From Sporosarcina luteola (lineage in GTDB: Bacteria; Bacillota; Bacilli; Bacillales_A; Planococcaceae), in the NCBI RefSeq assembly GCF_023715245.1, contig NZ_JAMBNV010000001.1, forward strand, positions 1,054,001 to 1,118,000: a DNA stretch of 64,000 bases. Direction: 5' to 3'. A program made the position numbers and the translations under genes. The notes under the pieces are model-generated. The model was given only the letters and a program-made list of their open reading frames with translations. It searched no databases and was not told the DNA's origin. Position 1 is the stretch's first letter, and each line of letters begins with the position of its first letter. This document shows, one piece after another, positions 1 to 8,928 of this stretch.

Positions 1-1151
1 GACTTAAGCTGAATTGCCATTATCCCTTCATCGGTGGAGTATTTGACGGCATTGTCGATGATGTTGTACAAAACTTGCTGAATCCTCTTCGGATCGCCTG
101 TCAAAATAAGGTCTTCCTCAATATCAATCCGCAATTCCAAACCTTTTTCTGAAATGAGAATGTTGAATAAATCCAGCGTGTCCAAAATGATTTGCGCTAT
201 GACAATCGGTTCATCGATAAGGACATACAGTTCCTCCTGTAGGTGATTCAGTTCGACCAAATCATTGATCAGCTTATTCAAACGCACAGTTTCTTTTTCA
301 ATCGTCGTCAAGTAGCTCTCCGCTTCTTCGGGTGATGAATAGATCTTTTCCTTCAAGACATGTGTATAGCCGCCAATATACGTCAATGGAGTCCGCAGCT
401 CATGGACGAGGTTGGACGTAAATTCCTTTTTCCGATTTTCCTGCTCCTCGAGTGACAGGCTCATCGAGTTGAATGCATTTGCCAATTGGCCGATCTCATC
501 CTCGCGGTCGGTTTCGATTCGGCTGCTGTAATTCCCTTTAGAAACTTCAGCCGAAAGCCGCTGGAGATCCTGTAACGGTCTGAACAGCGACTGCCATGCA
601 CGATTCAAGACAAGAAACAGAACAAAAAAGAACAAAGTGCCTACAGATACCAGCAGGGGAATGCTTTCCCGAAAGACATCTTGAATCGCTGCGAGCGGGA
701 TATATATGTAAATGAATCCGAGTAGACCCGTTTCGCCCTTGATTGGGAAAATGGCTCCTAGAACTTCGCGATCCAACTCCTCTACATAGCCTTTTTTCAT
801 AATATAAGCGCCTTGATTGAGCCTTTCCCGGTCCGCATTGCTGACAAGATTTTCATAATTGATTTTGTAGGGGAAATAAGAAGTCAGGTCTTCCAACTGG
901 TCCACAACAATTACTTCGTATTCGGAGACGATGTTGTACCATTGGATCTTTTCAATGATTTCATCACTCAACTCGCCGTAATGGTAATGGGATGCAGTCC
1001 TCTTTCCTTGATAGACGATTGATTCTTCAATGCTCGAAAGATACAGCTTGGAATAAAGGAAGTGTATAAAGAAAAATGAAAATAGGATCGTGAAAGCGAG
1101 GCTCGATAATAGGACAACTAATATCTTTTTGCTCAATGTGAGCTTTTTCAT
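1..1151 (-). CDS. Sensor histidine kinase, C-terminus cut by window edge
   Basis: Membrane sensor kinase, the partner of the response regulator whose stop codon it overlaps. Read on the minus strand it has an N-terminal membrane segment, an extracytoplasmic sensor region of about 150 residues, a second membrane segment, a HAMP-like stretch containing DREDEIGQLANAFN, and a HisKA domain with the H-box LVHELRTP (phospho-acceptor His near residue 250). The N-box (NIIDNAVKYS) is the last motif visible; the ATP-binding G-boxes lie beyond position 1. Two ATGs are adjacent. The second, 7 nt after GAGG, is used; the first would add one residue. The stimulus cannot be read from the sequence. Confidence 0.9.
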   Translation of the reverse strand, partial: MKKLTLSKKILVVLLSSLAFTILFSFFFIHFLYSKLYLSSIEESIVYQGKRTASHYHYGELSDEIIEKIQWYNIVSEYEVIVVDQLEDLTSYFPYKINYENLVSNADRERLNQGAYIMKKGYVEELDREVLGAIFPIKGETGLLGFIYIYIPLAAIQDVFRESIPLLVSVGTLFFFVLFLVLNRAWQSLFRPLQDLQRLSAEVSKGNYSSRIETDREDEIGQLANAFNSMSLSLEEQENRKKEFTSNLVHELRTPLTYIGGYTHVLKEKIYSSPEEAESYLTTIEKETVRLNKLINDLVELNHLQEELYVLIDEPIVIAQIILDTLDLFNILISEKGLELRIDIEEDLILTGDPKRIQQVLYNIIDNAVKYSTDEGIMAIQLK

Positions 1152-1831
1152 CATTTCACCTCAAGCTTATAGCCGATGCCCCATACCGTTTCAATCATGC
1201 TTTCCGCTTCTCCCAATTTTAACCGTAATGTCTTGATATGTGTATCAATGGTACGATCGGTGCTTTTGTGGCGATCCCCCCATACGAGGCTCAATAGTTG
1301 TTCCCTCGTATAGACACGTCCAGGTTTTCTAGCAAGCGTCTCCAGGATTCCGAACTCCTTCACCGTTAAAGAAATCGGCTCGTTATTCAAAGTGACCTTA
1401 TGCGCAAGATGATCGATGACGAGAGGTCCGACTGTTAGTAATGATTGAGATTGATGTTGGTGTTGATACGATCTTCTTAAAACGGATTCCACTCTTGCAA
1501 TCAGCTCGCCTGGCATGAATGGCTTGACAATATAATCATCGCCTCCAATTTTAAGGCCTTCCACCTTATCCCATTCCTCTCCTCTAGCGGATAAAAAAAT
1601 TATAGGGATGTTCGTCTTCCGCTTCATTTCTTTGGCAAATTCGAATCCGTTCATATACGGCATCATGACATCTACAATACATAAATGGGGCTGCAGATTA
1701 TACACTTTCGTCAAAGCGTCCATGCCGTCAGTCGCTTCTTCGACGGCATAACCGTCTTTTGCAAGGAAAGTGCGCACTAAATTCCTCATTTGCGGTTCAT
1801 CATCTATAATTAAAATCGTATATGGCTTCAT
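1151..1831 (-). CDS. OmpR/PhoB-family response regulator
   Basis: Two-component DNA-binding regulator. The receiver domain covers residues 1-120 with the acidic pair DD near residues 10-11, phospho-acceptor Asp near 54 (IVDVMMP), the conserved Ser (FLSAR) and Lys of VKPF. The C-terminal winged-helix DNA-binding domain contains TVKEFGILETLARKPGRV. The ATG at 1831 is chosen over the preceding in-frame TTG because AGGA then sits 7 nt upstream. It precedes and overlaps the kinase gene, so the two are one operon. It is divergent from the lipoprotein at 1993, whose intergenic region may be a target. Confidence 0.93.
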   Translation of the reverse strand: MKPYTILIIDDEPQMRNLVRTFLAKDGYAVEEATDGMDALTKVYNLQPHLCIVDVMMPYMNGFEFAKEMKRKTNIPIIFLSARGEEWDKVEGLKIGGDDYIVKPFMPGELIARVESVLRRSYQHQHQSQSLLTVGPLVIDHLAHKVTLNNEPISLTVKEFGILETLARKPGRVYTREQLLSLVWGDRHKSTDRTIDTHIKTLRLKLGEAESMIETVWGIGYKLEVK

Positions 1832-1992
1832 CAAAATATCCTCATTTCACAGATATAATCAATTATAATTTACTTGGTAGATGTGAAATACTTATGAACA
1901 GCTACACTTCATAGTTACTTCGCATTTACTTGATAATATCATATTAGGTTAATCCGTTTATTCAAATAGAAGAAACAGTGGAGGGAACCATC

Positions 1993-2736
1993 ATGAAAAA
2001 GAGATACAAACTGCTTGGCCTGATCATCGGGTTAGGTATGTTATCCGCTTGCGGAAAAGATGTGGATGACGGCTCTGCAGTGGAAGTGCTGCCATTGGAA
2101 GTTGACTTGACAGTAACCGAACAGGCCGAAGTGGGCGATACAGTGAATATGGAAGCCCTCGTTACATACGGGGAGGAAAAGGTAAGTGATGCTGATAAAG
2201 TCGTCTACGAAGTGTGGGAAGAAGGGAAGAAAGACGACTCAGTCATGATCGACTCCGTCAATGAAAAGGACGGCACCTATACAGCAGAAACATCATTTGA
2301 ACACGACGGAATATTCCATGTTCAAGTACATGTGGACGCAAGAGATCTGCATACGATGCCCGTGAAACAAGTGACAATCGGTAAAGGTGCACAGGCTGAA
2401 GGCGAGGAACAGGGACATGAACACGACCATGGACATGCAGAAGGTTTTGCGCTCCATTTCGTGAAGCCGGAAAATGTTGCGGCGGGTGAAGAAACGGAAT
2501 TGATGACCCACTTACAGATTGACGGAAAGCCTCTTGTAGATGCGAATGTGCGTTATGAGGTTTCAAGCGATGTCCTCGGTGAAAAGCATCTTTGGATTGA
2601 TGCAGAGGAAACTACACAAGGTGAATACACAGCGGTCCATCCATTCGAGCAAGCTGGGGTGTACACAGTGAAGATTCATGTGAAAAATAAAGACGGCTTG
2701 CATGAGCATGAGGAATTTACAGTAGAAGTGAAGTAA
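1993..2736 (+). CDS. Lipoprotein with two YtkA/FixH-like domains
   Basis: Predicted surface lipoprotein of 247 residues. The signal peptide ends in the lipobox LSAC with Cys at residue 20. Two similar Ig-like YtkA domains follow (about 35-130 and 150-247), each ending in a G-x-Y-T-x3-x-F-E pattern and a beta strand VHV. They are joined by a His-rich linker (HEHDHGHAEG, about 142-151) that could bind metal. The B. subtilis YtkA family usually has one such domain, so this is a duplicated form. Start chosen at ATG 1993 because GGAGG lies 8 nt upstream. The exact role is unknown; FixH-type domains are linked to copper and cytochrome oxidase handling. Confidence 0.8.
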   Translation: MKKRYKLLGLIIGLGMLSACGKDVDDGSAVEVLPLEVDLTVTEQAEVGDTVNMEALVTYGEEKVSDADKVVYEVWEEGKKDDSVMIDSVNEKDGTYTAETSFEHDGIFHVQVHVDARDLHTMPVKQVTIGKGAQAEGEEQGHEHDHGHAEGFALHFVKPENVAAGEETELMTHLQIDGKPLVDANVRYEVSSDVLGEKHLWIDAEETTQGEYTAVHPFEQAGVYTVKIHVKNKDGLHEHEEFTVEVK

Positions 2737-2880
2737 GAATTCATTCCAATTCAATCGTAATGATTGTGACTGTATCGTGAAATTCTAGTATGATGCTGCA
2801 AAGTTTACAATCGTTACGTCTGGAAGTATTGACAGGGAATCGATATGATAGAGGTAGATTCAGAAGAGGAGCGATGCATT

Positions 2881-3213
2881 ATGAATGGATTACCAGAAAA
2901 GACTTGCTCGGTTGAACGGCTCGTCACTATTCCAGAAGATGTCGAAAGAGTATTAAAAGGTGAAAAAACCGCAACAAGACGGAATGGCGTCTATGCGTAT
3001 CCAGATGAGATAATGGTGTTAGATGGAAAAGAGTTTAAAATTGATAAGCTCTACAAACAGACACTTGGTGAAATGACCGATGAACATGCGAAGCAGGAAG
3101 GGTTTGCTAACATGGAGGATTACAAGCAATCAATTCTTGCTTTGCACCCGAAAATGCCATGGCTTCCGACAATGAGCGTCTGGGTTCACGAATTCAGCCC
3201 AGTCTCAAAGTAA
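2881..3213 (+). CDS. ASCH domain protein
   Basis: Small soluble protein of 110 residues. The pattern PEDVERVLKGEKTATRR is typical of ASCH domains, a PUA-like beta-barrel fold thought to bind RNA or modified nucleotides. A longer in-frame ATG exists at 2845, but ATG 2881 follows GAGGAG at 9 nt and is preferred. The membrane gene at 3220 follows after only 6 nt, so the two are probably co-transcribed. No specific substrate can be read. Confidence 0.7.
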   Translation: MNGLPEKTCSVERLVTIPEDVERVLKGEKTATRRNGVYAYPDEIMVLDGKEFKIDKLYKQTLGEMTDEHAKQEGFANMEDYKQSILALHPKMPWLPTMSVWVHEFSPVSK

Positions 3214-3219
3214 GATGAC

Positions 3220-3660
3220 ATGAAATACATGTATGGGACAATTGTATTTGTCCACGTCGTCTCCGCAGTCCTTGCAATCGGCCCGTTATTCCTATTGTTG
3301 CCGACAATCAAAAGGCTGCGGAACGTCGATCTTCCAACCGAAAATGCATACTTGACGATTATCAAGATTATTATCAGGCTAGTCATGCATGCCGGTCATC
3401 TGCTCGTCATTTCCGGCGCATTGCTTTTGCTGACCGGTCCATGGCCATGGTATACATCCTGGGTGATTACGACCCTTGCAATCATGCTAGCATCCGGCGT
3501 TTTCCTGTCAAGCGGATTTACAAAGGTTCTCCGAAGATATTATTTACCCAATAGCCATAAAGGGGAAATTCTGACCGTTCTGACGACGACTGCTTGGATC
3601 TATATAGGATTGATGCTCGTTATGCTTTGGCTCATGGTGCAAAAACCGATGCTTTGGTGA
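3220..3660 (+). CDS. Four-helix integral membrane protein, function unknown
   Basis: 146 residues with four predicted membrane helices (about 5-27, 48-70, 78-97, 120-142) and short polar loops. An early His and a second His in MHAGHLL lie inside or near helices. The layout resembles small DUF2269-type membrane proteins, but I do not assign it. No strong ribosome site precedes the ATG, which suggests translational coupling to the ASCH gene 6 nt upstream. A terminator follows at 3687. Confidence 0.7.
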   Translation: MKYMYGTIVFVHVVSAVLAIGPLFLLLPTIKRLRNVDLPTENAYLTIIKIIIRLVMHAGHLLVISGALLLLTGPWPWYTSWVITTLAIMLASGVFLSSGFTKVLRRYYLPNSHKGEILTVLTTTAWIYIGLMLVMLWLMVQKPMLW

Positions 3661-3686
3661 AATGAATACTAGATTACATAACATGA

Positions 3687-3719
3687 GGATGTGCAGTCGT
3701 TTGCTGCATGTCCTTTTTT
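3687..3719 (+). terminator. Intrinsic terminator after the 3220 gene
   Basis: GGATGTGCAG and CTGCATGTCC pair with two G-U wobbles around a 7-nt loop and are followed by six T. Confidence 0.75.
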
Positions 3720-3737
3720 ATTCATTGAAAAAATACC

Positions 3738-3766
3738 GTGACAATTCAGTTACTAGAGTATATAAT
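3738..3766 (+). promoter_or_regulatory. SigmaA-type promoter for the GNAT gene
   Basis: GTGACA (3738-3743), 17-bp spacer, TATAAT (3761-3766). It lies between the upstream terminator and the ribosome site of the gene at 3793. Confidence 0.7.
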
Positions 3767-3792
3767 GCTCAGAAACGAAATGGGGGATTTGG

Positions 3793-4641
3793 ATGGAGTT
3801 TGTTCAATATGAGGATGCTGAGAAATTTGCGGAGGTGGCGGAGCCGGTCATCGAGAAAAACGAGGATGTATTCAGCCTTTTCTACGGTATCTTGCAAGCG
3901 ATAAAAGCGGGGAAATATGAAAATCCTTTCATGGCGGTTGTTTTGGATAGGGGAGAGGCGCTTGCTTTATTGCAGATGACCCCGCCACATCCGTTAAATC
4001 TCGTCATTGTGGATGAAAGCAGGAAGGATGAGACAATCGATTTCATCGTACGGGAATTGCGATCGGCTTCAGTGCCTGTTCCATCTATCATCAGCGTGAA
4101 ACAATGGGCGATTGCATTCGCAGACGTTTGGGAGCGTCAAACAGGGAAGAAGCAAAGACTGCTCATGGATCAGGGACTTTATCGGTTGGATGAAGTTGAG
4201 GAGAAGCTAGAGATGAGCCCGGGAAGCTGGAGGTTCGCTTCCGGCGAGGATGCTCCGCTAATCGAAAAATGGTTTGCATTGTTCGAGGAAGATGCCAATC
4301 TGGATAGGACATTACCGGAGCTCATTCAAGAAAGGGTCGCGGCATTCCTCGATGCCCGGGAAGTTTTCCTATGGGAGGATGAAGGGAAAGTCGTCTCGAT
4401 GATGAAGAAATCAAGACCTACAAAAAACAGCGTCACCGTGTCTCTCGTGTTTACACCGAAAGAGGAACGGAAAAAAGGTTATGCCCGCACGATGGTCGCG
4501 CAAGGTTCGAAGGAGCTATTGAAAGACTATGAATTCTGCATGCTTTATACGGATATGATGAACCCTACATCGAATAAGATTTATAAGGAAATCGGCTATA
4601 AACATATCGCGGATTCACTCCATATTGGATTCGAAAAGTAA
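3793..4641 (+). CDS. GNAT family N-acetyltransferase
   Basis: 282-residue acetyltransferase. The C-terminal half carries the GNAT fold: the strand VSLVFTPKEERKKGYARTM matches motif A (V-x-T-P-x2-R-x2-G-x-A), and TDMMNPTSNKIYKEIGY is the usual C-terminal N-x2-S-x2-I-Y-x2-I-G-Y motif. The N-terminal half is a divergent domain often found in this two-part Bacillus family. The start ATG follows GGGGGA. Substrate unknown. It converges on the aminotransferase gene, with a 21-bp repeat array and a shared terminator between them. Confidence 0.85.
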   Translation: MEFVQYEDAEKFAEVAEPVIEKNEDVFSLFYGILQAIKAGKYENPFMAVVLDRGEALALLQMTPPHPLNLVIVDESRKDETIDFIVRELRSASVPVPSIISVKQWAIAFADVWERQTGKKQRLLMDQGLYRLDEVEEKLEMSPGSWRFASGEDAPLIEKWFALFEEDANLDRTLPELIQERVAAFLDAREVFLWEDEGKVVSMMKKSRPTKNSVTVSLVFTPKEERKKGYARTMVAQGSKELLKDYEFCMLYTDMMNPTSNKIYKEIGYKHIADSLHIGFEK

Positions 4642-4653
4642 GAATGGGGATTG

Positions 4654-4737
4654 CGCGCTCAAAGAGTCGTTTCCCGCGCTCAAAGAGTTGTCTCTCGCGC
4701 TCAAAGAGTCGTCAGCCGCGCTCAAAGAATCGACTCC
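4654..4737. repeat. Array of four 21-bp direct repeats (CGCGCTCAAAGAGTC core)
   Basis: Four head-to-tail units start at 4654, 4675, 4696 and 4717, exactly 21 bp apart. The first 12-15 bases (CGCGCTCAAAGAGTC, with T or A variants) are conserved and the last 6 vary. The array starts 12 bp after a stop codon and ends before the shared terminator. Because 21 is divisible by 3, it produces a meaningless heptapeptide ORF. Confidence 0.95.
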
Positions 4738-4767
4738 CCTACGCCTAAATCCACCTCTTCCACATTC

Positions 4768-4806
4768 GAAAAAGGGTCGCCTCAACCGAAGGCGGCCCTT
4801 TCATAT
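4768..4806. terminator. Bidirectional terminator between convergent genes
   Basis: AAAGGGTCGCC pairs with GGCGGCCCTTT around CTCAACCGAA-type loop bases; A-rich and T-rich flanks serve both strands. Confidence 0.75.
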
Positions 4807-5984
4807 CATGCTTCACTCACAGAAAATATCCCCAACTTCTCAATTCTGTGGACGGCTTCTGCAATGCGCTCTTCACTTGCCAGCAGGCCGACCCGCACAT
4901 AACCTTCGCCGTGCGTGCCGAAGCCGTTTCCAGGAGCAACGACGACTCCCGCCTGTTGTAGAAGAATATCCGCAAACGCCTCACTCGTATAGCCTGGCGG
5001 AACGGGCAGCCAGGCGAAGAAGGACGCTTTGGGCGCTTCTACATCCCATCCGATCCGTTTGCATTCGGCAATGAGTACATTTCTACGTCTCTCATACAAT
5101 GCAGTCAGTTCACGTACACATGCCTGATCTTCTGTCAAAGCAGCAATTGCTGCATGTTGAACTGCAGGGAAAAGGCTGATGAACAAGTGATGTTGTAGTT
5201 TATTGATCGCCTCGATCATTTGGCGGTTTCCGACCGCAAAGGCGACTCTCCAGCCGGCCATGTTGTATGTCTTCGATAATGTGTACATTTCAATTCCAAT
5301 CTCTTTTGCATCTTTTGCTTGCAGGAAGCTGACAGGCTTCTCACCGTCGAAACCAATTCCGCCATACGCCATGTCATGTAAAATGAAGATTTCGTTATCC
5401 TTGGCAAATGAAACCGCTTCTTCAAAGAAGGGGACGGTCGCAACTGCGCTTGTAGGGTTGTTCGGGTAATTCAAATACATGATTTTCGCTTTCTGCTTCA
5501 CGTCTTCAGATAATGCATCGAAATCGGGAATGAACCCATTTTCCTTCAGGAGAGGCATCGTTACATAAGTGATGTTCGCAAGACTCACTCCCGATAAATA
5601 ATCCGGGTACCCGGGATCGGGCAGCAAAAGCAGTTCGCCTTCATCCATCATCGCCAAAGGAACTTCGACAAGTCCTATTTTGGAACCACCTAGAACCGCG
5701 ACTTCTGTATTCGGATCCACATCCACATCATATTCACGTTTGTAAAACTTCGAGATGGCTTCCCGGAATTCCGGAATACCGTTGAATGGCGAGTATCCGT
5801 GAGTTTCCGGACGTTCCGAAGCTTGTTGCAAAGCTTTGATTATATGAGCAGGTGTCGGCTGATCTGGGTTGCCCCTTCCTAAGTTGATAATATCCAATCC
5901 TGCAGCCTTGGCCGCATCTACTTTTTTAACTAATGAAGAAAAGAAATGGGGTGGCATGTTTCGTACACGGTTTGCAATCAACAT
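4806..5984 (-). CDS. Class I/II PLP aminotransferase (MtnE/DapL-like)
   Basis: 392-residue fold-type I aminotransferase of the group that includes B. subtilis MtnE (methionine salvage) and DapL-like enzymes. Visible are the N-terminal NLGRGNPDQPTP, the Asn of NYPNNPTS (about 172-178), the Asp and Tyr of HDMAYG, and the PLP lysine Lys238 in SKTYNMAGWR. ATG 5984 follows CGAGGT at 6 nt. Length is normal for the family. No methionine-salvage genes are adjacent, so the substrate is open. Confidence 0.88.
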   Translation of the reverse strand: MLIANRVRNMPPHFFSSLVKKVDAAKAAGLDIINLGRGNPDQPTPAHIIKALQQASERPETHGYSPFNGIPEFREAISKFYKREYDVDVDPNTEVAVLGGSKIGLVEVPLAMMDEGELLLLPDPGYPDYLSGVSLANITYVTMPLLKENGFIPDFDALSEDVKQKAKIMYLNYPNNPTSAVATVPFFEEAVSFAKDNEIFILHDMAYGGIGFDGEKPVSFLQAKDAKEIGIEMYTLSKTYNMAGWRVAFAVGNRQMIEAINKLQHHLFISLFPAVQHAAIAALTEDQACVRELTALYERRRNVLIAECKRIGWDVEAPKASFFAWLPVPPGYTSEAFADILLQQAGVVVAPGNGFGTHGEGYVRVGLLASEERIAEAVHRIEKLGIFSVSEA

Positions 5985-6037
5985 GTAACGACCTCGTTTT
6001 CATAGTTTTTAGACTCATCTGACTATGTTGTGCTTTT

Positions 6038-6067
6038 ATTCTACTATATGCGTCAGAGGAAACTCAA
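6038..6067 (-). promoter_or_regulatory. Possible SigmaA promoter for the aminotransferase gene
   Basis: Read on the minus strand: TTGAGT, 18-bp spacer, TAGAAT, about 55 bp upstream of the start codon. Confidence 0.45.
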
Positions 6068-6090
6068 CATGATTTTTTACGGGAAAGAAA

Positions 6091-6125
6091 AAAGCCGCCG
6101 CCCGTTTCGAAACGGGTGGCGGCTT
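6091..6125 (-). terminator. Intrinsic terminator of the 6125-6871 gene
   Basis: GCCGCC-CCCGTTT and AAACGGG-GGCGGC form a very stable stem. On the minus strand it is followed by six T. Confidence 0.85.
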
Positions 6126-6871
6126 CAATTATTCTGCTTATTATTCATAATGAACGTCAAGAGAGAAACCCAATGGTCGACCTGTCGTTGCAAGTCTATA
6201 TATTCCTTGGAATCCCTTCTCAGCCGTTTATCGAGATTGGCATAGAACCGGATGATGCGGACCGGTTTCGTCTCGTCATCGATAATTATCTTCAATTCAA
6301 CATTGGCAACTCTGCGGTGAATCGCCTTTTTTGCAATCGGTATCTTTTTATTGATGACCTGTACGACGGATTGGCCGAGCTCTTCGATGCGTTCCATTGT
6401 CCCGGCGGCTTCGTTCACAACGGTTTGCTGGCGTGTGCCATTTTCATAAACTTCTACCGCCAATAGTGCAGAATAAGGATAGTCAGAAAGTATGTATGGC
6501 ATTTTGTGAAATGCTTTTGTTACTCGCTTGCCATCGATTAGGGGAGCAGGCTCCCAAAAATGGATTCTGCGATTCCTTTCGTCAACAGCGATCTTTGTTA
6601 GTAAATCATCAGCAATGAAAGAATGCGATTCGAAATAACTCGATGATTTCGGTTGGAAAGTGTCCATGTATTCCTTCTGGCTAGCTTTCAACTTTTCTTC
6701 CGTCCGCGTGGAAAGGGATAAAAAGAGTATTGCAAACCCGAAGAATAAGGCGGAAAAGATAAAGCCGGGAAGGAAGGCATCTCGCTTTATAAAATAAAAC
6801 ATGGCAGCTATTCCAATGATTGGCGCGAGACAGCCGAACCGGACATACCAATTGGATTGTGTAGAAGACAA
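6125..6871 (-). CDS. Membrane protein of unknown function
   Basis: 248 residues. Two predicted membrane helices near the N-terminus (about 12-28 and 33-52) are followed by a mainly basic cytosolic domain of about 190 residues with no motif I recognise. The paired helices and a large C-terminal domain are like several uncharacterised Bacillales proteins. It has its own strong terminator. It lies between the oligopeptidase and aminotransferase genes on the same strand. Confidence 0.75.
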   Translation of the reverse strand: MSSTQSNWYVRFGCLAPIIGIAAMFYFIKRDAFLPGFIFSALFFGFAILFLSLSTRTEEKLKASQKEYMDTFQPKSSSYFESHSFIADDLLTKIAVDERNRRIHFWEPAPLIDGKRVTKAFHKMPYILSDYPYSALLAVEVYENGTRQQTVVNEAAGTMERIEELGQSVVQVINKKIPIAKKAIHRRVANVELKIIIDDETKPVRIIRFYANLDKRLRRDSKEYIDLQRQVDHWVSLLTFIMNNKQNN

Positions 6872-6965
6872 GTGAACCCCTCATTTCAGAAATGATTAAC
6901 TAGCAACACGAATAGATTTGTATTTATCATATCGGATGGAAAAACGAATAACAACATCAATAAAA

Positions 6966-6994
6966 AAGCTGTCCCTCCTTAAAAGGGACAGCTC
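6966..6994 (-). terminator. Intrinsic terminator of pepF
   Basis: AGCTGTCCCT pairs with AAGGGACAGCT; the minus-strand transcript ends in a run of six T. Confidence 0.85.
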
Positions 6995-7002
6995 ATCCAA
7001 AA

Positions 7003-8823
7003 TCAGTTCACTTGTGCAGCTTCGATCTCTTCAGTCAATTCAACGAGCTGATCAACCAATTCACCGATATACGCAATCGTATCAAGTAAAGGCTGTTCCG
7101 TCGTAATATCGACTCCCGCCATTTTGGAGAGCTCGGCAGGGGACTTCGTGCCACCTGCTTGCAATACTTTCAGCCAATCCTCAACAGCTGGTTGCCCTTC
7201 TTCCAAAATACGTTTCGAAACTTGAGTGGAAATCGTTAAGCCGGCACTGTATGTGTATGGATACAAGCCCATGTAATAATGCGGTTGGCGCATCCATGTC
7301 AATTCCGCGCCTTCGTTGATTTTCACGTCGTCTCCCCAGAATCCTTCAAGGACACCGCGCTTAAGGCTATTCAATACATTTGCATTCACACTGCCGCCTG
7401 CATCGATGCGCTCATACACTTTACGCTGGTATGCTGCTTCCAATAAGTGAGTGACGAAGTTATGGTAGTATGTCCGCGCCACGATGGAAGAAATGACCCA
7501 ACGTTTGAATTTCGGATCATCCGAATTGGAAAGCAAGTGATTCGCCATCAACATTTCATTCATCGTCGAAGGTGCCTCAATGAAGTACATGGATGGACGT
7601 GAATTGAAAATGTTCTGGTGCTGGTGGGCGTTATAGAAATGTCCCGCGTGCCCTAGTTCATGCGCTAAAACGAAAACATCTTCCATGCTGCCTGTCCAGG
7701 AAATCAAAATATAAGGATGGACGCCATAAGGACTCGAACAGAATGCGCCTGTCGATTTACCCGCGTTTTGTGCAAAATCAGTCCAGCGCTCTTTATAGGA
7801 CCGATCGATCATATTCATATAATCGTCACCCATGATGGCCAGCGCATCATTGATATATTTCTTGGATTCTTCAATCGTGATTTTCGGCTCATAGTTCGGA
7901 TCCAATGAAATTTTCAAATCTGAGAAAGTCATCTCGTCAAGGCCGTGAACCTTCTGAAGAAGCTTTGCGTATTTGCGCATATGCGGCGCAAGATGTTTCA
8001 TGATCAAATCGATTTGGCGGTCGTACATGGAGCGGTCTACTTCCTGGGTGAAGAGGAGGTATTCGAACACATCTTTATAGCCTCTAAGATCTGAAGTCGT
8101 TTTCTCCTTCTGCAAATGCATGTCGTATGTCTTTGCAGTCGTATGCTGATATTCTCTCAATTTTGCATGGAAAGCATCATAGGCAGCTCGTCTCTTTTTT
8201 GTATCAGTTTCGGACTCCCATCCGCCTTCGAATGTCGTATAGCTTAAGGGATAGTTTTCGCCGTCGACTTCAAAATCATTGAAATTCATGTCAACTAATT
8301 TTGTCGTATTGTACAATCCGTATGGGGCGTTCAGTACAGAAGAGAATGCCGCCAATGTCTTTTCCACTTCAGGATGAAGCTTATGCGGCTTTTGACGAAT
8401 CAGTTCTTCAAGATAGTTTTTATACTCCTCGGATTGGTTCATCGCGTTTTCCAATAACTCACCCGACACTTCTGAAAGTTCACTTGTGAAGAATGATAGC
8501 TGGCTCCCGAGTTTGGATGCGATCGAGCCATATTTGCTAGCGCGCATTTGCGCTTCATCATTCGTTTGGTCCACACTATGCGCTAGGCTTGTGTATGTTC
8601 CGATCGGCACCATTTTGCCCATGAGGGAAGCATATCCATCTAAAGCTTCGATGATGGTTTTCTCATCATTGATGTTTCCCTTAAAGCGCTCTTCGAAGGA
8701 TACGACTTCACTTTCGAGCTGTTCAATCGCTGCATTATAGTCCTCTTCAGTTTTAAATAGGTCTTCCAAGTTCCATGTTTCTTCAGTGTTCACTGCTGAA
8801 CGTGGCGGTAAATTTTTTACCAT
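7003..8823 (-). CDS. pepF: Oligoendopeptidase F, M3 family zinc peptidase
   Basis: Cytosolic metallopeptidase that cleaves short peptides; 606 residues, full length for PepF. The zinc motif HELGH is at residues 388-392, with the downstream Glu ligand in FIEAPSTMNE (about 416). The C-terminal region with MRQPHYYMGLYPYTYS is the PepF substrate-binding signature. Of two ATGs 6 nt apart, the second is used because GGGAG then sits 8 nt upstream. In B. subtilis related proteins (YjbG) have been linked to sporulation and to Spx neighbours, but that context is not present here. Confidence 0.95.
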   Translation of the reverse strand: MVKNLPPRSAVNTEETWNLEDLFKTEEDYNAAIEQLESEVVSFEERFKGNINDEKTIIEALDGYASLMGKMVPIGTYTSLAHSVDQTNDEAQMRASKYGSIASKLGSQLSFFTSELSEVSGELLENAMNQSEEYKNYLEELIRQKPHKLHPEVEKTLAAFSSVLNAPYGLYNTTKLVDMNFNDFEVDGENYPLSYTTFEGGWESETDTKKRRAAYDAFHAKLREYQHTTAKTYDMHLQKEKTTSDLRGYKDVFEYLLFTQEVDRSMYDRQIDLIMKHLAPHMRKYAKLLQKVHGLDEMTFSDLKISLDPNYEPKITIEESKKYINDALAIMGDDYMNMIDRSYKERWTDFAQNAGKSTGAFCSSPYGVHPYILISWTGSMEDVFVLAHELGHAGHFYNAHQHQNIFNSRPSMYFIEAPSTMNEMLMANHLLSNSDDPKFKRWVISSIVARTYYHNFVTHLLEAAYQRKVYERIDAGGSVNANVLNSLKRGVLEGFWGDDVKINEGAELTWMRQPHYYMGLYPYTYSAGLTISTQVSKRILEEGQPAVEDWLKVLQAGGTKSPAELSKMAGVDITTEQPLLDTIAYIGELVDQLVELTEEIEAAQVN

Positions 8824-8864
8824 TCTCATCTCTCCCTTTTATTACGGATGTCGAACTAATGAAT

Positions 8865-8893
8865 AGTATATAGCAAACTTATAGAAAAGTAAA
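8865..8893 (-). promoter_or_regulatory. SigmaA-type promoter of pepF
   Basis: Read on the minus strand: TTTACT, 17-bp spacer, TATACT, about 40 bp upstream of the start. Confidence 0.65.
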
Positions 8894-8928
8894 AATGAAT
8901 AGTTATTTCTGTGATCAATGATATTTCT

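Noticed and set aside
2745..2768. Fur box after the YtkA-like gene
   Set aside because: CAATC-GATTG is only a 5-bp palindrome and does not fit the 19-bp Fur consensus.
3662..3904. ORF between the membrane protein and GNAT genes
   Set aside because: It covers a terminator and a promoter and overlaps the GNAT gene in another frame.
4651..4902. ORF with RAQRVVS heptapeptides
   Set aside because: A by-product of the 21-bp array; it runs into a terminator and antisense to the aminotransferase gene.
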